A stretch of DNA of 64,000 bases from positions 3,943,001 to 4,007,000 of the forward strand of contig CP104793.1 of NCBI GenBank assembly GCA_025916135.1. The letters run 5' to 3'. Positions 53,206-62,670 of the stretch are shown piece by piece. A program made the position numbers and the translations under genes. Under the pieces are notes generated by a model, which was not told the origin of the DNA, ran no database searches, and saw only the letters and a program-made list of their open reading frames with translations. The DNA comes from Rhodobacteraceae bacterium D3-12 (lineage in GTDB: Bacteria; Pseudomonadota; Alphaproteobacteria; Rhodobacterales; Rhodobacteraceae). Position 1 is the stretch's first letter. Each line of letters opens with the position of its first letter.

Positions 53206-54387
53206 ATGCTTGGACTTGGGTATAATGCTCTTTTGGTGGCGACCGGCGCGGCCCTTTTGGGGATCGCGGCGGGGGTGACGGGGACGTTTTTGTTCCTGCG
53301 CAAGCGGTCGCTCGTCAGCGACGCGATTTCACATGCGACCTTGCCCGGTGTCGCGCTCGGGTTTTTGGTGATGGTGGCCTTTGGTGGAGACGGGCGGGCG
53401 TTACCGGGGTTGCTGTTGGGTTCGGCCGTGACGGCATGGGCCGGGTTGCTGTGCGTAAGCTGGTTAACGCGGCGGACGCGGTTGGCCGAAGATGCAGCGA
53501 TCGGCGCGGTGCTGTCGGTCTTCTTTGGCTTGGGAATTGTGCTGCTTACGGTGATTCAGTCTCTGAATGTGGGGCGGCAAGCGGGGCTTGAAAGCTTCCT
53601 TTTGGGATCGACCGCGGGGATGTTGTTTTCCGATGCGGTGGTGATTGCCGTGGGCGGTGCATTGACGTTGGCATTGGTGGTTCTGTTGCGCCGCCCGATG
53701 TTGATGGTGGCGTTTGATCCCGAATACGCCGCGGCATCAGGGCGCGATGTGCGGCGGATCGACCTTGCTATGATGGGGTTGGTCATGGCGGTGACGGTCG
53801 TGGGATTGAAGATCGTCGGGCTGATCCTGATTGTGGCGTTGTTGATCATTCCGCCGGTTGCGGCGCGGTTCTGGACCGACCGGGCGGATCGGGTTGTTTT
53901 GTTGGCCGGGTTGTTTGGCGGTGTGTCGGGATTTGCCGGCGCGGTCGTTTCGGCTTCGGCGCCGAACCTGCCGACAGGGCCGATCATTGTGCTGGCGTCA
54001 TTTGTGTTTTTTGCTCTGTCGCTTTTTCTGTCACCCAAGCGCGGGGTTTTGGCGACCTATTTGAACCATCGGCATTATCAACGGCGCGTGCATATCCGGC
54101 AGGGTTTGTTGGCATTGGCGCAGGGGCAACCGATTTACGAGCGGCTGACCGTGCGATTGTTGCAAGGCGCGGGCTATGCGCGCCCTGACGGGGTGGCGAC
54201 CGAAGCGGGCAAGGTGGCGGCGGCAAAATCGCTGCTGGACGAGCGGCGCTGGCAGTTGCTTAGAGCCGATGCGGATTTTGAGGCGACGGCGGCGCTTTAT
54301 GACGGATTGCGCCCGTTAGAGACTGTTTTGACGCCTGATCAGATTGCAGAAATAGATCGTGGATTAGGCCCGGAGGCATCGGCATGA
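53206..54387 (+). CDS. Mn/Zn ABC transporter permease with C-terminal winged-helix-like extension (TroC-like)
   Basis: 393 aa. The first 285 residues are a normal ABC-3 family permease with about eight helices (FLFLRKRSLVSDAISHATLPGVALGF near the start, IVGLILIVALLIIPPVAARFW in the core). The last 100 or so are hydrophilic and look like the DtxR-type winged-helix fusion seen in some permeases: LAQGQPIYERLTVRLLQGAGYARPDGVATEAGKVAAAKSLLDERRWQLL. Such a domain could sense metal or regulate gating; that is inference. The stop overlaps the second permease by four bases. Confidence 0.88.
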   Translation: MLGLGYNALLVATGAALLGIAAGVTGTFLFLRKRSLVSDAISHATLPGVALGFLVMVAFGGDGRALPGLLLGSAVTAWAGLLCVSWLTRRTRLAEDAAIGAVLSVFFGLGIVLLTVIQSLNVGRQAGLESFLLGSTAGMLFSDAVVIAVGGALTLALVVLLRRPMLMVAFDPEYAAASGRDVRRIDLAMMGLVMAVTVVGLKIVGLILIVALLIIPPVAARFWTDRADRVVLLAGLFGGVSGFAGAVVSASAPNLPTGPIIVLASFVFFALSLFLSPKRGVLATYLNHRHYQRRVHIRQGLLALAQGQPIYERLTVRLLQGAGYARPDGVATEAGKVAAAKSLLDERRWQLLRADADFEATAALYDGLRPLETVLTPDQIAEIDRGLGPEASA

Positions 54388-55313
54388 GCGGCGCAGAGTT
54401 TGTTCCCTTGTCGCTTCCTGCGATATTGATCGGCGTGTTGGCGGCGATTGCCTGTGCCTTGCCGGGCAATTTCCTTGTGCTGCGGCGGCAGGCGCTTATC
54501 GGCGATGCGATTTCGCATGTTGTGTTGCCCGGGATCGTGGTCGGCTTTTTGATTACCGGCACGGTGAGCACATGGCCGATGATGCTGGGCGCCGGGGGCG
54601 CGGCGGTTCTGGCTGTTGTTTTGATCGAGGGGATCCGGCGGTTGGGGCGGATCGAACCGGGGGCGGCGATGGGGGTCGTGTTTACCACCATGTTCGCGGC
54701 GGGCGTGCTGTTGTTGGAGCAATCGGACACGTCTTCGGTGCATCTTGATGTGCAGCACGCGCTTTATGGCAATCTGGAGAGCCTGATCTGGCTCGATGCC
54801 ATTGGCTGGAGCTCGCTGTTTGATCCCGAGGCGCTTGCCGGTTTGCCGCCGGAGTTGATCCGCATGGCGTTTGTGGCGGCGGTGGTGTCCTTGGCGACAT
54901 GGCTGTTCTGGCGGCCGCTGAAGCTGAGCACGTTTGACGAGGGGTTTGCGCGCACCATCGGGTTGCCGGTCACGGCGATTGGCATGGGGTTGGTGATTGT
55001 CGCCGCGATTGCCGCTGTGGCGTCGTTTGACGCGGTCGGCTCGATCATTGTGATCGCGATGTTCATTTGCCCACCGGCGGCGGCGCGGTTGATGACCAAC
55101 CGGCTTGAGCATCAGGTCGCGTGGAGCGTTGTGTTTGCAAGCCTATCGGCGGTTTTGGGCTATGTTCTGGCCGGGTATGGGCCGCTGTGGCTTGGCTTTG
55201 CCAATTCGGTGAGCGCGGCGGGGATGATCGCGACTATTTCGGGGATCATCCTTGGGCTGGCGGCGTTTTTCGGCCCCTGCCGGGACCGCATCGGCGCGCC
55301 GGTCGAAGGGTGA
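54384..55313 (+). CDS. Mn/Zn ABC transporter permease (TroD-like)
   Basis: 309-aa ABC-3 family permease with about eight membrane helices. Family motifs: NFLVLRRQALIGDAISHVVLPG and FDAVGSIIVIAMFICPPAAARLM. It lacks the C-terminal extension of its partner; two unequal permeases per transporter are usual in SitCD/TroCD systems. The gene ends 1 bp before the stop of the convergent DgoK-like gene, with no terminator between. Confidence 0.93.
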   Translation: MSGAEFVPLSLPAILIGVLAAIACALPGNFLVLRRQALIGDAISHVVLPGIVVGFLITGTVSTWPMMLGAGGAAVLAVVLIEGIRRLGRIEPGAAMGVVFTTMFAAGVLLLEQSDTSSVHLDVQHALYGNLESLIWLDAIGWSSLFDPEALAGLPPELIRMAFVAAVVSLATWLFWRPLKLSTFDEGFARTIGLPVTAIGMGLVIVAAIAAVASFDAVGSIIVIAMFICPPAAARLMTNRLEHQVAWSVVFASLSAVLGYVLAGYGPLWLGFANSVSAAGMIATISGIILGLAAFFGPCRDRIGAPVEG

Positions 55314-55314
55314 G

Positions 55315-55842
55315 TTAGAGCGCCGCCTGCCCCGCTGCTTCGCTGGCGGCGCGATCGCCACGGGTGACGGGCACGCCTTGGGCTTCGAGAACCTGCGTAT
55401 AGGCGTCAGCGATGCCCCCCTCGCCCAGAATAATCACCTGTTGGCCCAGCCAATAGGCGCGTGCGGCGGCCAGTTCGGCGCCGATGAGGTGACCAAGGAT
55501 TTCGTCACTGTTCCCGCCCAACTCTGCCGAGTTTAGCTGCATTGCCAGCCGTTCGGGGCGCGCCATTGTGTCATGCAGAGCGGTCAGGTCCGCCGCCCTG
55601 CCCGCGCCCAGCGCGGTGGCCAGCCGCAGGGTGAGAAAAGATTGAAAGCTTATCACCTCTCCGGCGCTGAGGTGGACCCAGTGACCGGGATCGCCGGGAA
55701 GCAGGATCACCCCGTCCCAGTTGGGCTGAGCAACAGCCACCCCCGCCACCGCAAGGCGCGCCGCACCATCCAGCAAGCCGGGCGGCGAGAGTTGTTGCAA
55801 CGGCCCGTGGCCGAGCGCCTTGGCGGGGGTGTGTTCTGTCAT
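55315..55842 (-). CDS. 2-dehydro-3-deoxygalactonokinase-like protein, short form
   Basis: 175 aa matching the C-terminal half of DgoK: GVILLPGDPGHWVHLSAGEVISFQSFLT is the DgoK substrate-site segment (LLPGTHSKWV in the enzyme), and AARAYWLGQQVIILGEG resembles the later core. The N-terminal ATP-binding half is absent, and the His-Ser-Lys in the family motif reads Pro-Gly-His here. Kinase activity is therefore doubtful. It has its own start, lies 17 bp downstream of the EamA gene on the same strand, and may be a degraded or repurposed protein. Confidence 0.65.
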   Translation of the reverse strand: MTEHTPAKALGHGPLQQLSPPGLLDGAARLAVAGVAVAQPNWDGVILLPGDPGHWVHLSAGEVISFQSFLTLRLATALGAGRAADLTALHDTMARPERLAMQLNSAELGGNSDEILGHLIGAELAAARAYWLGQQVIILGEGGIADAYTQVLEAQGVPVTRGDRAASEAAGQAAL

Positions 55843-55859
55843 GTGCGACCCATCTTTCG

Positions 55860-56783
55860 TTAGCCTTGCGGCGTGACGTTCTTGCGCGAGCGGCCGCGTT
55901 CAAGGCCAAGCCAGCTTTCGCGCAGGATGATGATCAGACCGGCGGCGATGACCAGGCTGGCGCCCAGAAGCATGGTGACTGTCGGCGGTTCGGAGAAGAT
56001 GAAATAGCCGATTGCCAGCGCCAAAAGCATGGCCGCATAGTCAAACGGGGCAACCACGCTGGCGTCAGCATAGCGATAGGCCGAGGTGAGGCAGATTTGT
56101 GCCAAGCCGCCGATCAGCCCGGCCAGCACCAGCAGCGAGGTTTCGTAAGGCGACGGCATGACCCAGCCAAACGGCAGGGTCAGCAGCGACAAGACCGTTG
56201 AGGTGATCGAGAAATAGAACACAATGGCCGAGGTCTGCTCGGTCGCGACCAGTTTGCGGATGTAGATTTGAGCCAGCGCGGCGAAGACTGCGCCCATCAG
56301 GACGATCACCGCGCCTGCCGCCTGTGCCGTTTCCACCACTTCGCCGGAAAAAGCGGTCATCCGCGGCGACAGGACGATCAGAACGCCGACGAGGCCCAGC
56401 GCCACCGCGCCAAGCCGGAAAATCCCGACCCGTTCGTTGAGGAACATCGCGGCAAAGATCACCACCATGATTGGCGTGGCAAACCCGATGGCCGTTACCT
56501 CGGGCAGAGGCAGAAGACCCAAGCCGGTGAACATCATGCCCATGGCCGCCGTGCCGACAAAGCCGCGCCAGAAATGGCCCATTTTCGATTCGACCTTGAG
56601 CCCGGTATCGAGGTCGCCGCGCAGCCAGAGCCATGCCACGATCACCCAGAGCGCAAAGAAAGAGCGGAAAAACACCGCCTCGCCCGGGGGGACGTGATCG
56701 GCGGAAACCTTGATCAGTGATGACATGATGACGAATAGCGTCACTGCCGCCAGTTTGAGGGCAATGCCTTTGATCGGATTCAT
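55860..56783 (-). CDS. EamA-family (DMT) transporter
   Basis: 307-aa inner-membrane protein of ten helices formed by two EamA repeats. The first repeat has PPGEAVFFRSFFALWVIVAWLWLRG and GLGLLPLPEVTAIGFATPIMVVIFAAMFLNERV. The second has LAQICLTSAYRYADASVVAPFDYAAMLLALAIGYFIFSEPP. These transporters export or import small metabolites; the substrate cannot be predicted. It is divergent from the malonyl-CoA synthetase gene. Confidence 0.9.
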   Translation of the reverse strand: MNPIKGIALKLAAVTLFVIMSSLIKVSADHVPPGEAVFFRSFFALWVIVAWLWLRGDLDTGLKVESKMGHFWRGFVGTAAMGMMFTGLGLLPLPEVTAIGFATPIMVVIFAAMFLNERVGIFRLGAVALGLVGVLIVLSPRMTAFSGEVVETAQAAGAVIVLMGAVFAALAQIYIRKLVATEQTSAIVFYFSITSTVLSLLTLPFGWVMPSPYETSLLVLAGLIGGLAQICLTSAYRYADASVVAPFDYAAMLLALAIGYFIFSEPPTVTMLLGASLVIAAGLIIILRESWLGLERGRSRKNVTPQG

Positions 56784-56902
56784 GTCGCGCGGTCCTTTTC
56801 GTTACCTTAGGCCTATTGTCGTGCGAGGCGCGGGTCAATCTTTGCTTGAAAATATCCGCCATGCGCATGATGAAAGGCTATTGCCCGAGGAGGAGCCGCC
56901 AA

Positions 56903-58405
56903 ATGTATGATGACAACCATCTAGCCCAACACCTTGCACAGCATCTTGCCGCGCAGCGCGAAAAGGTTTTTGCCACCCGACCGGGGATGAGCGACATCAG
57001 CTATCAGGCTCTTTTTGAAGGGGCAGAGGCGATGGCGGCGCGGTTGCTTTCTCTGGGTCTTGAACCCGGTGACAGGGTCGCGGTGCAGGTCGAGAAATGC
57101 ATCGAAGCGGTGCAGCTTTATATCGGCACGGTGCTGGCGGGGGGCGTATTCCTGCCGCTGAACACGGCATACACCGGGGCGGAGGTCGAATATTTCCTAT
57201 CGGATGCGACGCCTGCGGTGGTGGTTTGCGATCCGGCACGTGATGGAGAGATTGCACCGCTCGCCGGGGCGGCAAAGGTTTTGACGCTGGGCGCGGGTGG
57301 TGAGGGCACGCTGGTTGAGGGCCTGTCGCCGGTGGCGGCGTTTGTGCCGGTGCCGCGTGGGGCCGATGATCTTGCTGCGATCCTCTACACCTCGGGGACG
57401 ACCGGACGCTCAAAAGGGGCGATGCTGAGCCATGACAATCTGGTCTCGAACTCGGCCACATTGCGCGATTACTGGCGGTTTACGGCGGAGGACGTGTTGA
57501 TCCACGCGCTGCCGATCTTTCACACGCATGGGCTTTTTGTGGCGACGAATGTGGCGCTTTTGTCGGGTGCGTCGACAGTGTTTTTGCCGAAATTCGATGC
57601 CAATGCGATCCTTGAGGCGATGCCGGGGGCGACCTCCCTTATGGGGGTACCGACGTTTTACACGCGGCTGTTGGATGACGCGCGGTTGAACCGCGAAACA
57701 GTCTCTAACATGCGGCTTTTCATCTCCGGCTCGGCGCCATTGCTGGTCGATACCCATGAGAAATGGGAGGCGCGCACGGGGCATCGCATTCTTGAACGCT
57801 ATGGCATGACGGAAACCAATATGAACACCTCGAACCCCTATGATGGCGAGCGACGCGCCGGGACCGTGGGCTTTGCCCTTCCCGGTGTGGAGTTGCGGAT
57901 CATGGAGGGTGACAAAGAGGTGGCGCAGGGCGAGATCGGCACCATCGAAGTGCGCGGGCCGAATGTGTTTCAGGGCTATTGGCAGATGCCGGAGAAAACC
58001 GCCGAAGAGTTGCGCGCAGACGGGTGGTTTATCACCGGCGATCTGGGGCAGATGGATGCGGATGGCTATGTTTCGATTGTCGGGCGCGGCAAGGATTTGA
58101 TCATCACCGGGGGCTTCAATGTCTATCCCAAAGAGATCGAAAGTCTGATTGACGACATTCCCGGCGTGTTGGAATCCGCCGTGATCGGCGTACCGCACCC
58201 CGATTTTGGCGAGGCCGTGATGGCCGTGGTGGTCAAGGAAGATGACGGGCTGACGTTGGAGGACATTGCCGCGGTGGTGGGGCAAAAACTGGCCAAGTTC
58301 AAACAGCCGAAACAGACACTGTTCCTGCCTGAATTGCCCAGAAATACCATGGGGAAGGTTCAGAAAAAAGCGCTTCGCGAGGCCTATGCCGGGGCGTTCC
58401 AATAG
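56903..58405 (+). CDS. matB: Malonyl-CoA synthetase (MatB-like AMP ligase)
   Basis: 500-aa ANL-superfamily acyl-CoA synthetase. The P-loop is AAILYTSGTTGRSKGAMLSH. A key MatB segment is HALPIFHTHGLFVATNVALLSGASTVFLPKF. Later come YGMTETNMNTSNPYDGERRAG, GDLGQMDADGYVSIVGRGKDLI and the adenylation Lys in LPRNTMGKVQKKALRE. It activates malonate to malonyl-CoA for use or detoxification. GAGGAGGAG lies upstream of the ATG at 56903, and the longer frame is not coding-like. No malonate decarboxylase gene is nearby. Confidence 0.92.
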   Translation: MYDDNHLAQHLAQHLAAQREKVFATRPGMSDISYQALFEGAEAMAARLLSLGLEPGDRVAVQVEKCIEAVQLYIGTVLAGGVFLPLNTAYTGAEVEYFLSDATPAVVVCDPARDGEIAPLAGAAKVLTLGAGGEGTLVEGLSPVAAFVPVPRGADDLAAILYTSGTTGRSKGAMLSHDNLVSNSATLRDYWRFTAEDVLIHALPIFHTHGLFVATNVALLSGASTVFLPKFDANAILEAMPGATSLMGVPTFYTRLLDDARLNRETVSNMRLFISGSAPLLVDTHEKWEARTGHRILERYGMTETNMNTSNPYDGERRAGTVGFALPGVELRIMEGDKEVAQGEIGTIEVRGPNVFQGYWQMPEKTAEELRADGWFITGDLGQMDADGYVSIVGRGKDLIITGGFNVYPKEIESLIDDIPGVLESAVIGVPHPDFGEAVMAVVVKEDDGLTLEDIAAVVGQKLAKFKQPKQTLFLPELPRNTMGKVQKKALREAYAGAFQ

Positions 58406-58420
58406 GGGCGGACGCGGGCG

Positions 58421-60154
58421 CTAGACCTCAAGCTCGTCCTGCGCGAGATCGCGAATGCTGACCGGGGTGTCCTGTGCCTTGGACAGGGACCAGCGCACGC
58501 GTGTCGCGGGTTCGGTGGCGCGACCGGAGAGGACGATTTGCTGAGCGGCGCGCGGTTTGAGGCGGCCTTTTTCAAGGTAAACCGACGGCTCGACCGTCAG
58601 GTCGACATCGCCATCGGTGCGCAGCACCCAAAGTTCGCCGCTTTTGAGACCGAGAGAGACCGCGACACCGCCCATATCAATCTCGGCGTCGACATCGGGG
58701 TGTAGGTGGAAGCGGATCTGGAACAGGATTCCGGGCTCTAGCATATCCTGAAGCTTGGCATGGAACCGCTTTTCGTCGGCGTCTTCCAGACAGACAAGAA
58801 GATCCTCGCCCACCATCCCGCGACCGTCGAATGTGAGTTCGAGCGTGCGTGCGTGGGTCAACCCGTGGGTTTTGACCCAACCGTCATGGCCGCCTTGGAA
58901 GCGGATGCCATCGGGGGCTTGGCTCATCTCGACCGGGACATGGGTGGGGGCGTCGCTCATCATGTCGGCGGATTTGCCGGTGCCGCCGGTGAGGCGCGCG
59001 CTGGAATAGCCTTCGATGCAGAGCGTGGAATGGGACGGGGTTGCGCGCCCGGCGCGGCGCCAATCCTCGCCAAAGCTTGCGCCGGATCCACAATTCACGA
59101 TCAGGGGTCGGCGCCCCGAGGTCAGCTCCAAGGCAAGGGTGCTGGCGTGGGCGTCTTTGCTGGCGCGGCCTTTGGGCGGGGGTGATGCGTCGACGATCAC
59201 CGAGGTGCGCCACGCGGAGAGCCGCGCGTAGCCCATCGACAGCCCGTCGGGCGCGCGGCCTTTCACGCCAGACTGTGCCAAGGCGTTATCAAGCCGCCCT
59301 TCCAACCCCTTGCCGCCGCCATGGAACCGCGCGAGCGAACCGTCGGCGTGACGCAGAGTGCGCAGGGTCGGGGCGATCCGCTCGATCGCTTCGAGTTGGG
59401 CGTTGGGCACGGGACGGCCGCTATCGGCCAGAGCGGAGGCCGCCCAGCAGAGCAGCGTGAACACTTCGAGCAGCTCTTCGGGGTTGCGGGTGGGAATGCC
59501 GCCTTCGGCGTCGACCTGTGATTTGCATTCCTGCGCCAGAGCCTTGATCGCCGGGCCGGTGTGTTTTTCCATCCCTTCGAGGGAGAGACCGGCGTAGATC
59601 AGCCCGGTTAGAGCCTCAAACCGGGGCAGGCCCGGATCGGTTGCCTGCCAACGGCGGCCAAGGAAAATGGTCTGCTGCGCGAGGGAACGATAGAAGGCGT
59701 CCGAGGCGATTTTTTCCGAGCCGTGCAGCAGAAAGATCGCGTGGTTGATCCAGCGGATCAGCCGCCTGCCGGTGAGTTCGGGCGTCCAGCCAGGGCCGCG
59801 CCCGGTGCCGTAGCGGTCGACCCATTCCCATGTCCAGGCCTGCGCCCTTTGGCGCGCGGCGGCATCACCGACGGCGGCGAGATCATCAAGCCAGGCAAAC
59901 CCGTGGATTTCGTTCAGAAAGCCGGTGGATTTGACGCCGAGATCCCAAATGCTCGATTGGCTGTCTTCGATCAGGCGACCGGAGAACAGGAAATTTCCGG
60001 CGGTGAGCTGCCGACCGCGGGCGAAAATGCCGATGGTGCGCGGTTCGGGTTGCGAGACGAAAGCGGTCGCGGATTTGGCCATAGCGCTTGACCGCGCATG
60101 GGCACGGTTCAAAAGGCGCGTCAGCCACGCGCTGAAAGACTCTCGGTCGGACAT
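58421..60154 (-). CDS. Heparinase II/III family protein
   Basis: 577 aa. The N-terminal half is an alpha-toroid (about residues 70-320, with WDLGVKSTGFLNEIHGFAWLDDL and WTPELTGRRLIRWINHAIFLL). The C-terminal half is the heparinase II/III beta-sandwich, with DGSLARFHGGGKGLEG, PLIVNCGSGASFGEDWR, SHSTLCIEGYSSARL and GHDGWVKTHGLTHAR. Family members are polysaccharide lyases, but this alphaproteobacterial branch has no known substrate and no signal peptide. It sits just downstream of rsmB, 30 bp from the longest frame, an order common in Rhodobacterales. Confidence 0.88.
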   Translation of the reverse strand: MSDRESFSAWLTRLLNRAHARSSAMAKSATAFVSQPEPRTIGIFARGRQLTAGNFLFSGRLIEDSQSSIWDLGVKSTGFLNEIHGFAWLDDLAAVGDAAARQRAQAWTWEWVDRYGTGRGPGWTPELTGRRLIRWINHAIFLLHGSEKIASDAFYRSLAQQTIFLGRRWQATDPGLPRFEALTGLIYAGLSLEGMEKHTGPAIKALAQECKSQVDAEGGIPTRNPEELLEVFTLLCWAASALADSGRPVPNAQLEAIERIAPTLRTLRHADGSLARFHGGGKGLEGRLDNALAQSGVKGRAPDGLSMGYARLSAWRTSVIVDASPPPKGRASKDAHASTLALELTSGRRPLIVNCGSGASFGEDWRRAGRATPSHSTLCIEGYSSARLTGGTGKSADMMSDAPTHVPVEMSQAPDGIRFQGGHDGWVKTHGLTHARTLELTFDGRGMVGEDLLVCLEDADEKRFHAKLQDMLEPGILFQIRFHLHPDVDAEIDMGGVAVSLGLKSGELWVLRTDGDVDLTVEPSVYLEKGRLKPRAAQQIVLSGRATEPATRVRWSLSKAQDTPVSIRDLAQDELEV

Positions 60155-60256
60155 ATGCTCTGCCTCTTGCGCCTCTTTTGGGGCGTCGTTGCCGCGTATG
60201 ATAGCCCGCCAATTGTAACAGGTCATCAGGGAAAAGCGGGAGGGCGCGGTTTTCGG

Positions 60257-61525
60257 CTATTTCCGGCGCAGCATGGCGATGTAGAACCCGTCCATGCCGC
60301 CATGTTCAGGCCAGTAATCGGGGCGCAGCCGCAGGCCGCCTTCTTGGGTGATCCACGCGGGGTCGATGCCGGGAAGCGACAGCGCATCGCGGTCAATTTC
60401 GAGCGTTTCGTGGCGTGTTAGAGCCTCTTCCACTTGCACTTCGCCCTCGTCAGGGAGGAGGCTACAGGTGCAGAACACAAGCCGCCCGCCGGGTTTGAGA
60501 AGGCTGACGGCGTGGTCAAGCATCGCCGATTGAAGCGCGATCAGGTCGCCGAAGTCCGAACCGTCTTTGGCATAGGGCAAATCCGGGTGGCGGCGCATTG
60601 TGCCGGTGGCCGAACAGGGCGCATCAAGGAGAATCGCATCATATTCACCTTGGTGAGTCAGGGCGTCGCCTTCGACCACATTGGCGCTCAGCCCGGTGCG
60701 GGCGAGGTTCTCGGTTACACGGGCCAAGCGCCCGGCAGAGATGTCGAGCGCGGTGACATTGGCGCCGGTGGTCGCGAGTTGCAGAGTTTTACCGCCCGGA
60801 GCGGCGCACATATCCAGCACCGCCTCGTCAGGTTGAGCCGCCAGAAACCGGGCCGGAAGAGCCGCAGCCGCGTCTTGGACCCACCAGTCGCCCAAAGCGA
60901 ATCCGGCAAGGTTAGAGACTTGTGGAGAGCCATCAAGGCGCACGGAGCCGGTGGGCAGCAGCGCGCCGCCGGTTGCTTCGGCCACTGCCTTTGGGTCGGA
61001 TTTCGCGGTGAGGTCGATCGGCGCGCCGGCGTATTGCGCGGCCTCGATAGCGGCCATTGCTTTGCTGCCCCATGCCTCTCCCAATGGGCCACGCAGCCAT
61101 TTCGGCAGGCGCGGAATGCGCAGGCTCTCCCATTTCTCGGGCGCGTCGACGGTCATCTTGCGAAGCACCGCGTTCACCAGCCCTTTGATCCGGTTGTGGC
61201 GCTTGTGCGAGGCGACGATGTTGACCGCTTCGTTCACCACGCCATGCGCATCGCCGCCATGGGCGAGTTCGACCGTAGCGAGGCGCATCACGTTGCGCAC
61301 ATGCATGGGGGGCTGTTTGCGCAGGTGTTTTTGCAACAGACGGTCGGCGCGTTCCATACCGCGCAGCGTTTGCGTGGCGAGGCGTTGGGCGCGGGCACGG
61401 TCCGCCGGATCAAGCCGCGACAGCGCGCCGCTGGCCAGCGCCTCGCTCAGCAAGTGCTGTTCGTCGAGCACCTGATCGAGGAGGTAAACCGCCGAGCGGC
61501 GGGCGGACATGGGGGCATGCGACAT
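60257..61525 (-). CDS. rsmB: 16S rRNA (cytosine-967 C5)-methyltransferase
   Basis: 422 aa: an N-terminal NusB-like RNA-binding domain (SARRSAVYLLDQVLDEQHLLSEAL) and a C-terminal Rossmann methyltransferase. AdoMet site VLDMCAAPGGKTLQLA, the ALDISAGRLARVTENL acidic turn, the PCSATGTMRRHPD loop, and the nucleophilic Cys in VFCTCSLLPDEGE. It modifies C967 of 16S rRNA during ribosome assembly. A longer upstream leader in the frame was not needed. Confidence 0.95.
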   Translation of the reverse strand: MSHAPMSARRSAVYLLDQVLDEQHLLSEALASGALSRLDPADRARAQRLATQTLRGMERADRLLQKHLRKQPPMHVRNVMRLATVELAHGGDAHGVVNEAVNIVASHKRHNRIKGLVNAVLRKMTVDAPEKWESLRIPRLPKWLRGPLGEAWGSKAMAAIEAAQYAGAPIDLTAKSDPKAVAEATGGALLPTGSVRLDGSPQVSNLAGFALGDWWVQDAAAALPARFLAAQPDEAVLDMCAAPGGKTLQLATTGANVTALDISAGRLARVTENLARTGLSANVVEGDALTHQGEYDAILLDAPCSATGTMRRHPDLPYAKDGSDFGDLIALQSAMLDHAVSLLKPGGRLVFCTCSLLPDEGEVQVEEALTRHETLEIDRDALSLPGIDPAWITQEGGLRLRPDYWPEHGGMDGFYIAMLRRK

Positions 61526-61569
61526 GAGGGTTCCTTGGCAACCGGTTAAGAGCGGCGTATATCAATGCC

Positions 61570-61749
61570 ATGAGCGATAAGAAAGACCTTCCCCCCGCCG
61601 CGATCCGTGCTTTGCAAGAAGCCGAGGAGCGCCGCATGCTGGCCAAAGCAGAGGCCGAGGCGCAGCCCAAGGAATTGGGCGGGCGCGACGGGCTGGACCC
61701 GGCGCGCTATGGCGACTGGGAAAAGAAGGGCATCGCGATAGATTTCTGA
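61570..61749 (+). CDS. DUF1674 / SDHAF4-like succinate dehydrogenase assembly protein
   Basis: 59 aa starting MSDKKDLPPAAIRALQEAEER, a charged helix, and ending GGRDGLDPARYGDWEKKGIAIDF. That C-terminal signature (Gly-Gly-Arg ... Pro-x-Arg-Tyr-Gly-Asp-Trp-Glu-x-x-Gly ... Asp-Phe) defines the DUF1674/SDHAF4 family. In mitochondria and Alphaproteobacteria this family binds flavinylated SdhA and helps assemble complex II. The gene is divergent from rsmB, 44 bp away. Below common ORF length cut-offs but unmistakable. Confidence 0.93.
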   Translation: MSDKKDLPPAAIRALQEAEERRMLAKAEAEAQPKELGGRDGLDPARYGDWEKKGIAIDF

Positions 61750-61781
61750 AGCTGTCCCGGTCTTGATCCGGGGCGCAGTTT

Positions 61782-62591
61782 TCAGAGCCCCAAGACGTCA
61801 AACATATCGTATTGGCCGGGCGATTTGCCCTGTCCCCAGAGGGCGGCCTTGAGCGCGCCGCGCACGAATACCGAGCGGTCGGTGGCGATGTGGCGCAGGA
61901 TAATCCGCTCGCCTGCTGCGGCGAACATCACGTCATGTTCACCGACAATGTCGCCCCCGCGAATCGCGGTAAAGCCGATGTCGCCCTTTTTGCGCGCACC
62001 GGTGATGCCGTCGCGGCCCCGGTCACCCACATCATTCAGCGCCACGCCGCGCCCATCTGCTGCGGCTTGGCCCAGCATCAGGGCGGTGCCTGAGGGGGCG
62101 TCGACCTTTTGGTTATGGTGCGCCTCGATCACTTCGATGTCGTAGTCGTCATCTAGGGCTTCGGCCACTTTAGCGGTGAGACGGGTCAGCAGGTTGACCC
62201 CGAGGCTCATGTTGCCAGCCCGCACGATCACCGCATGACGCGACGCGGGTTCAAGTGCCGCGATTTCATCATCGCTCATGCCTGTGGTGCCGATAACATG
62301 CACGATCCGCGCCTGTGCCGCCAACGCCGCAAAGTCGAGCGTGGCCTTGGGCGCGGTGAAATCAATCACCGCATGGGCGCGTGCAAAGCTTTCCAACGGG
62401 TCGGAATCGACAGTGACGCCGATGCTGTCGCGCCCCATGGCTTTGCCGACGTCGCGACCGATCCAGTCATGGCCCTCGCGTTCAATCGCGCCGACAAGGC
62501 GGACCTTGTCCGAGGCCAGAACGCCTTTGACCAGCATTTGCCCCATGCGCCCTGAGACGCCTGTGACCACGATTCCCGGCAGGTCGGACAT
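61782..62591 (-). CDS. dapB: 4-hydroxy-tetrahydrodipicolinate reductase
   Basis: 269-aa lysine/diaminopimelate pathway enzyme. N-terminal NAD(P) motif [35 protein letters not shown], the catalytic-site signature [18 protein letters not shown] with His and Lys, and the C-terminal [16 protein letters not shown]. The ATG at 62591 follows GAGGGAATGAC. It is divergent from rbfA. A hairpin (CCCGG...CCGGG) near 61755-61772 may terminate the SDHAF4 and dapB transcripts, but its T-tract is weak. Confidence 0.96.
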   Translation of the reverse strand: MSDLPGIVVTGVSGRMGQMLVKGVLASDKVRLVGAIEREGHDWIGRDVGKAMGRDSIGVTVDSDPLESFARAHAVIDFTAPKATLDFAALAAQARIVHVIGTTGMSDDEIAALEPASRHAVIVRAGNMSLGVNLLTRLTAKVAEALDDDYDIEVIEAHHNQKVDAPSGTALMLGQAAADGRGVALNDVGDRGRDGITGARKKGDIGFTAIRGGDIVGEHDVMFAAAGERIILRHIATDRSVFVRGALKAALWGQGKSPGQYDMFDVLGL

Positions 62592-62670
62592 GTCATTCCC
62601 TCGTATTCGCTGTTTCCCGCCCTCATTATCGCAGCAACCCGTGCTTGGCAAAGGGGCGCCGAGGCCTTAA

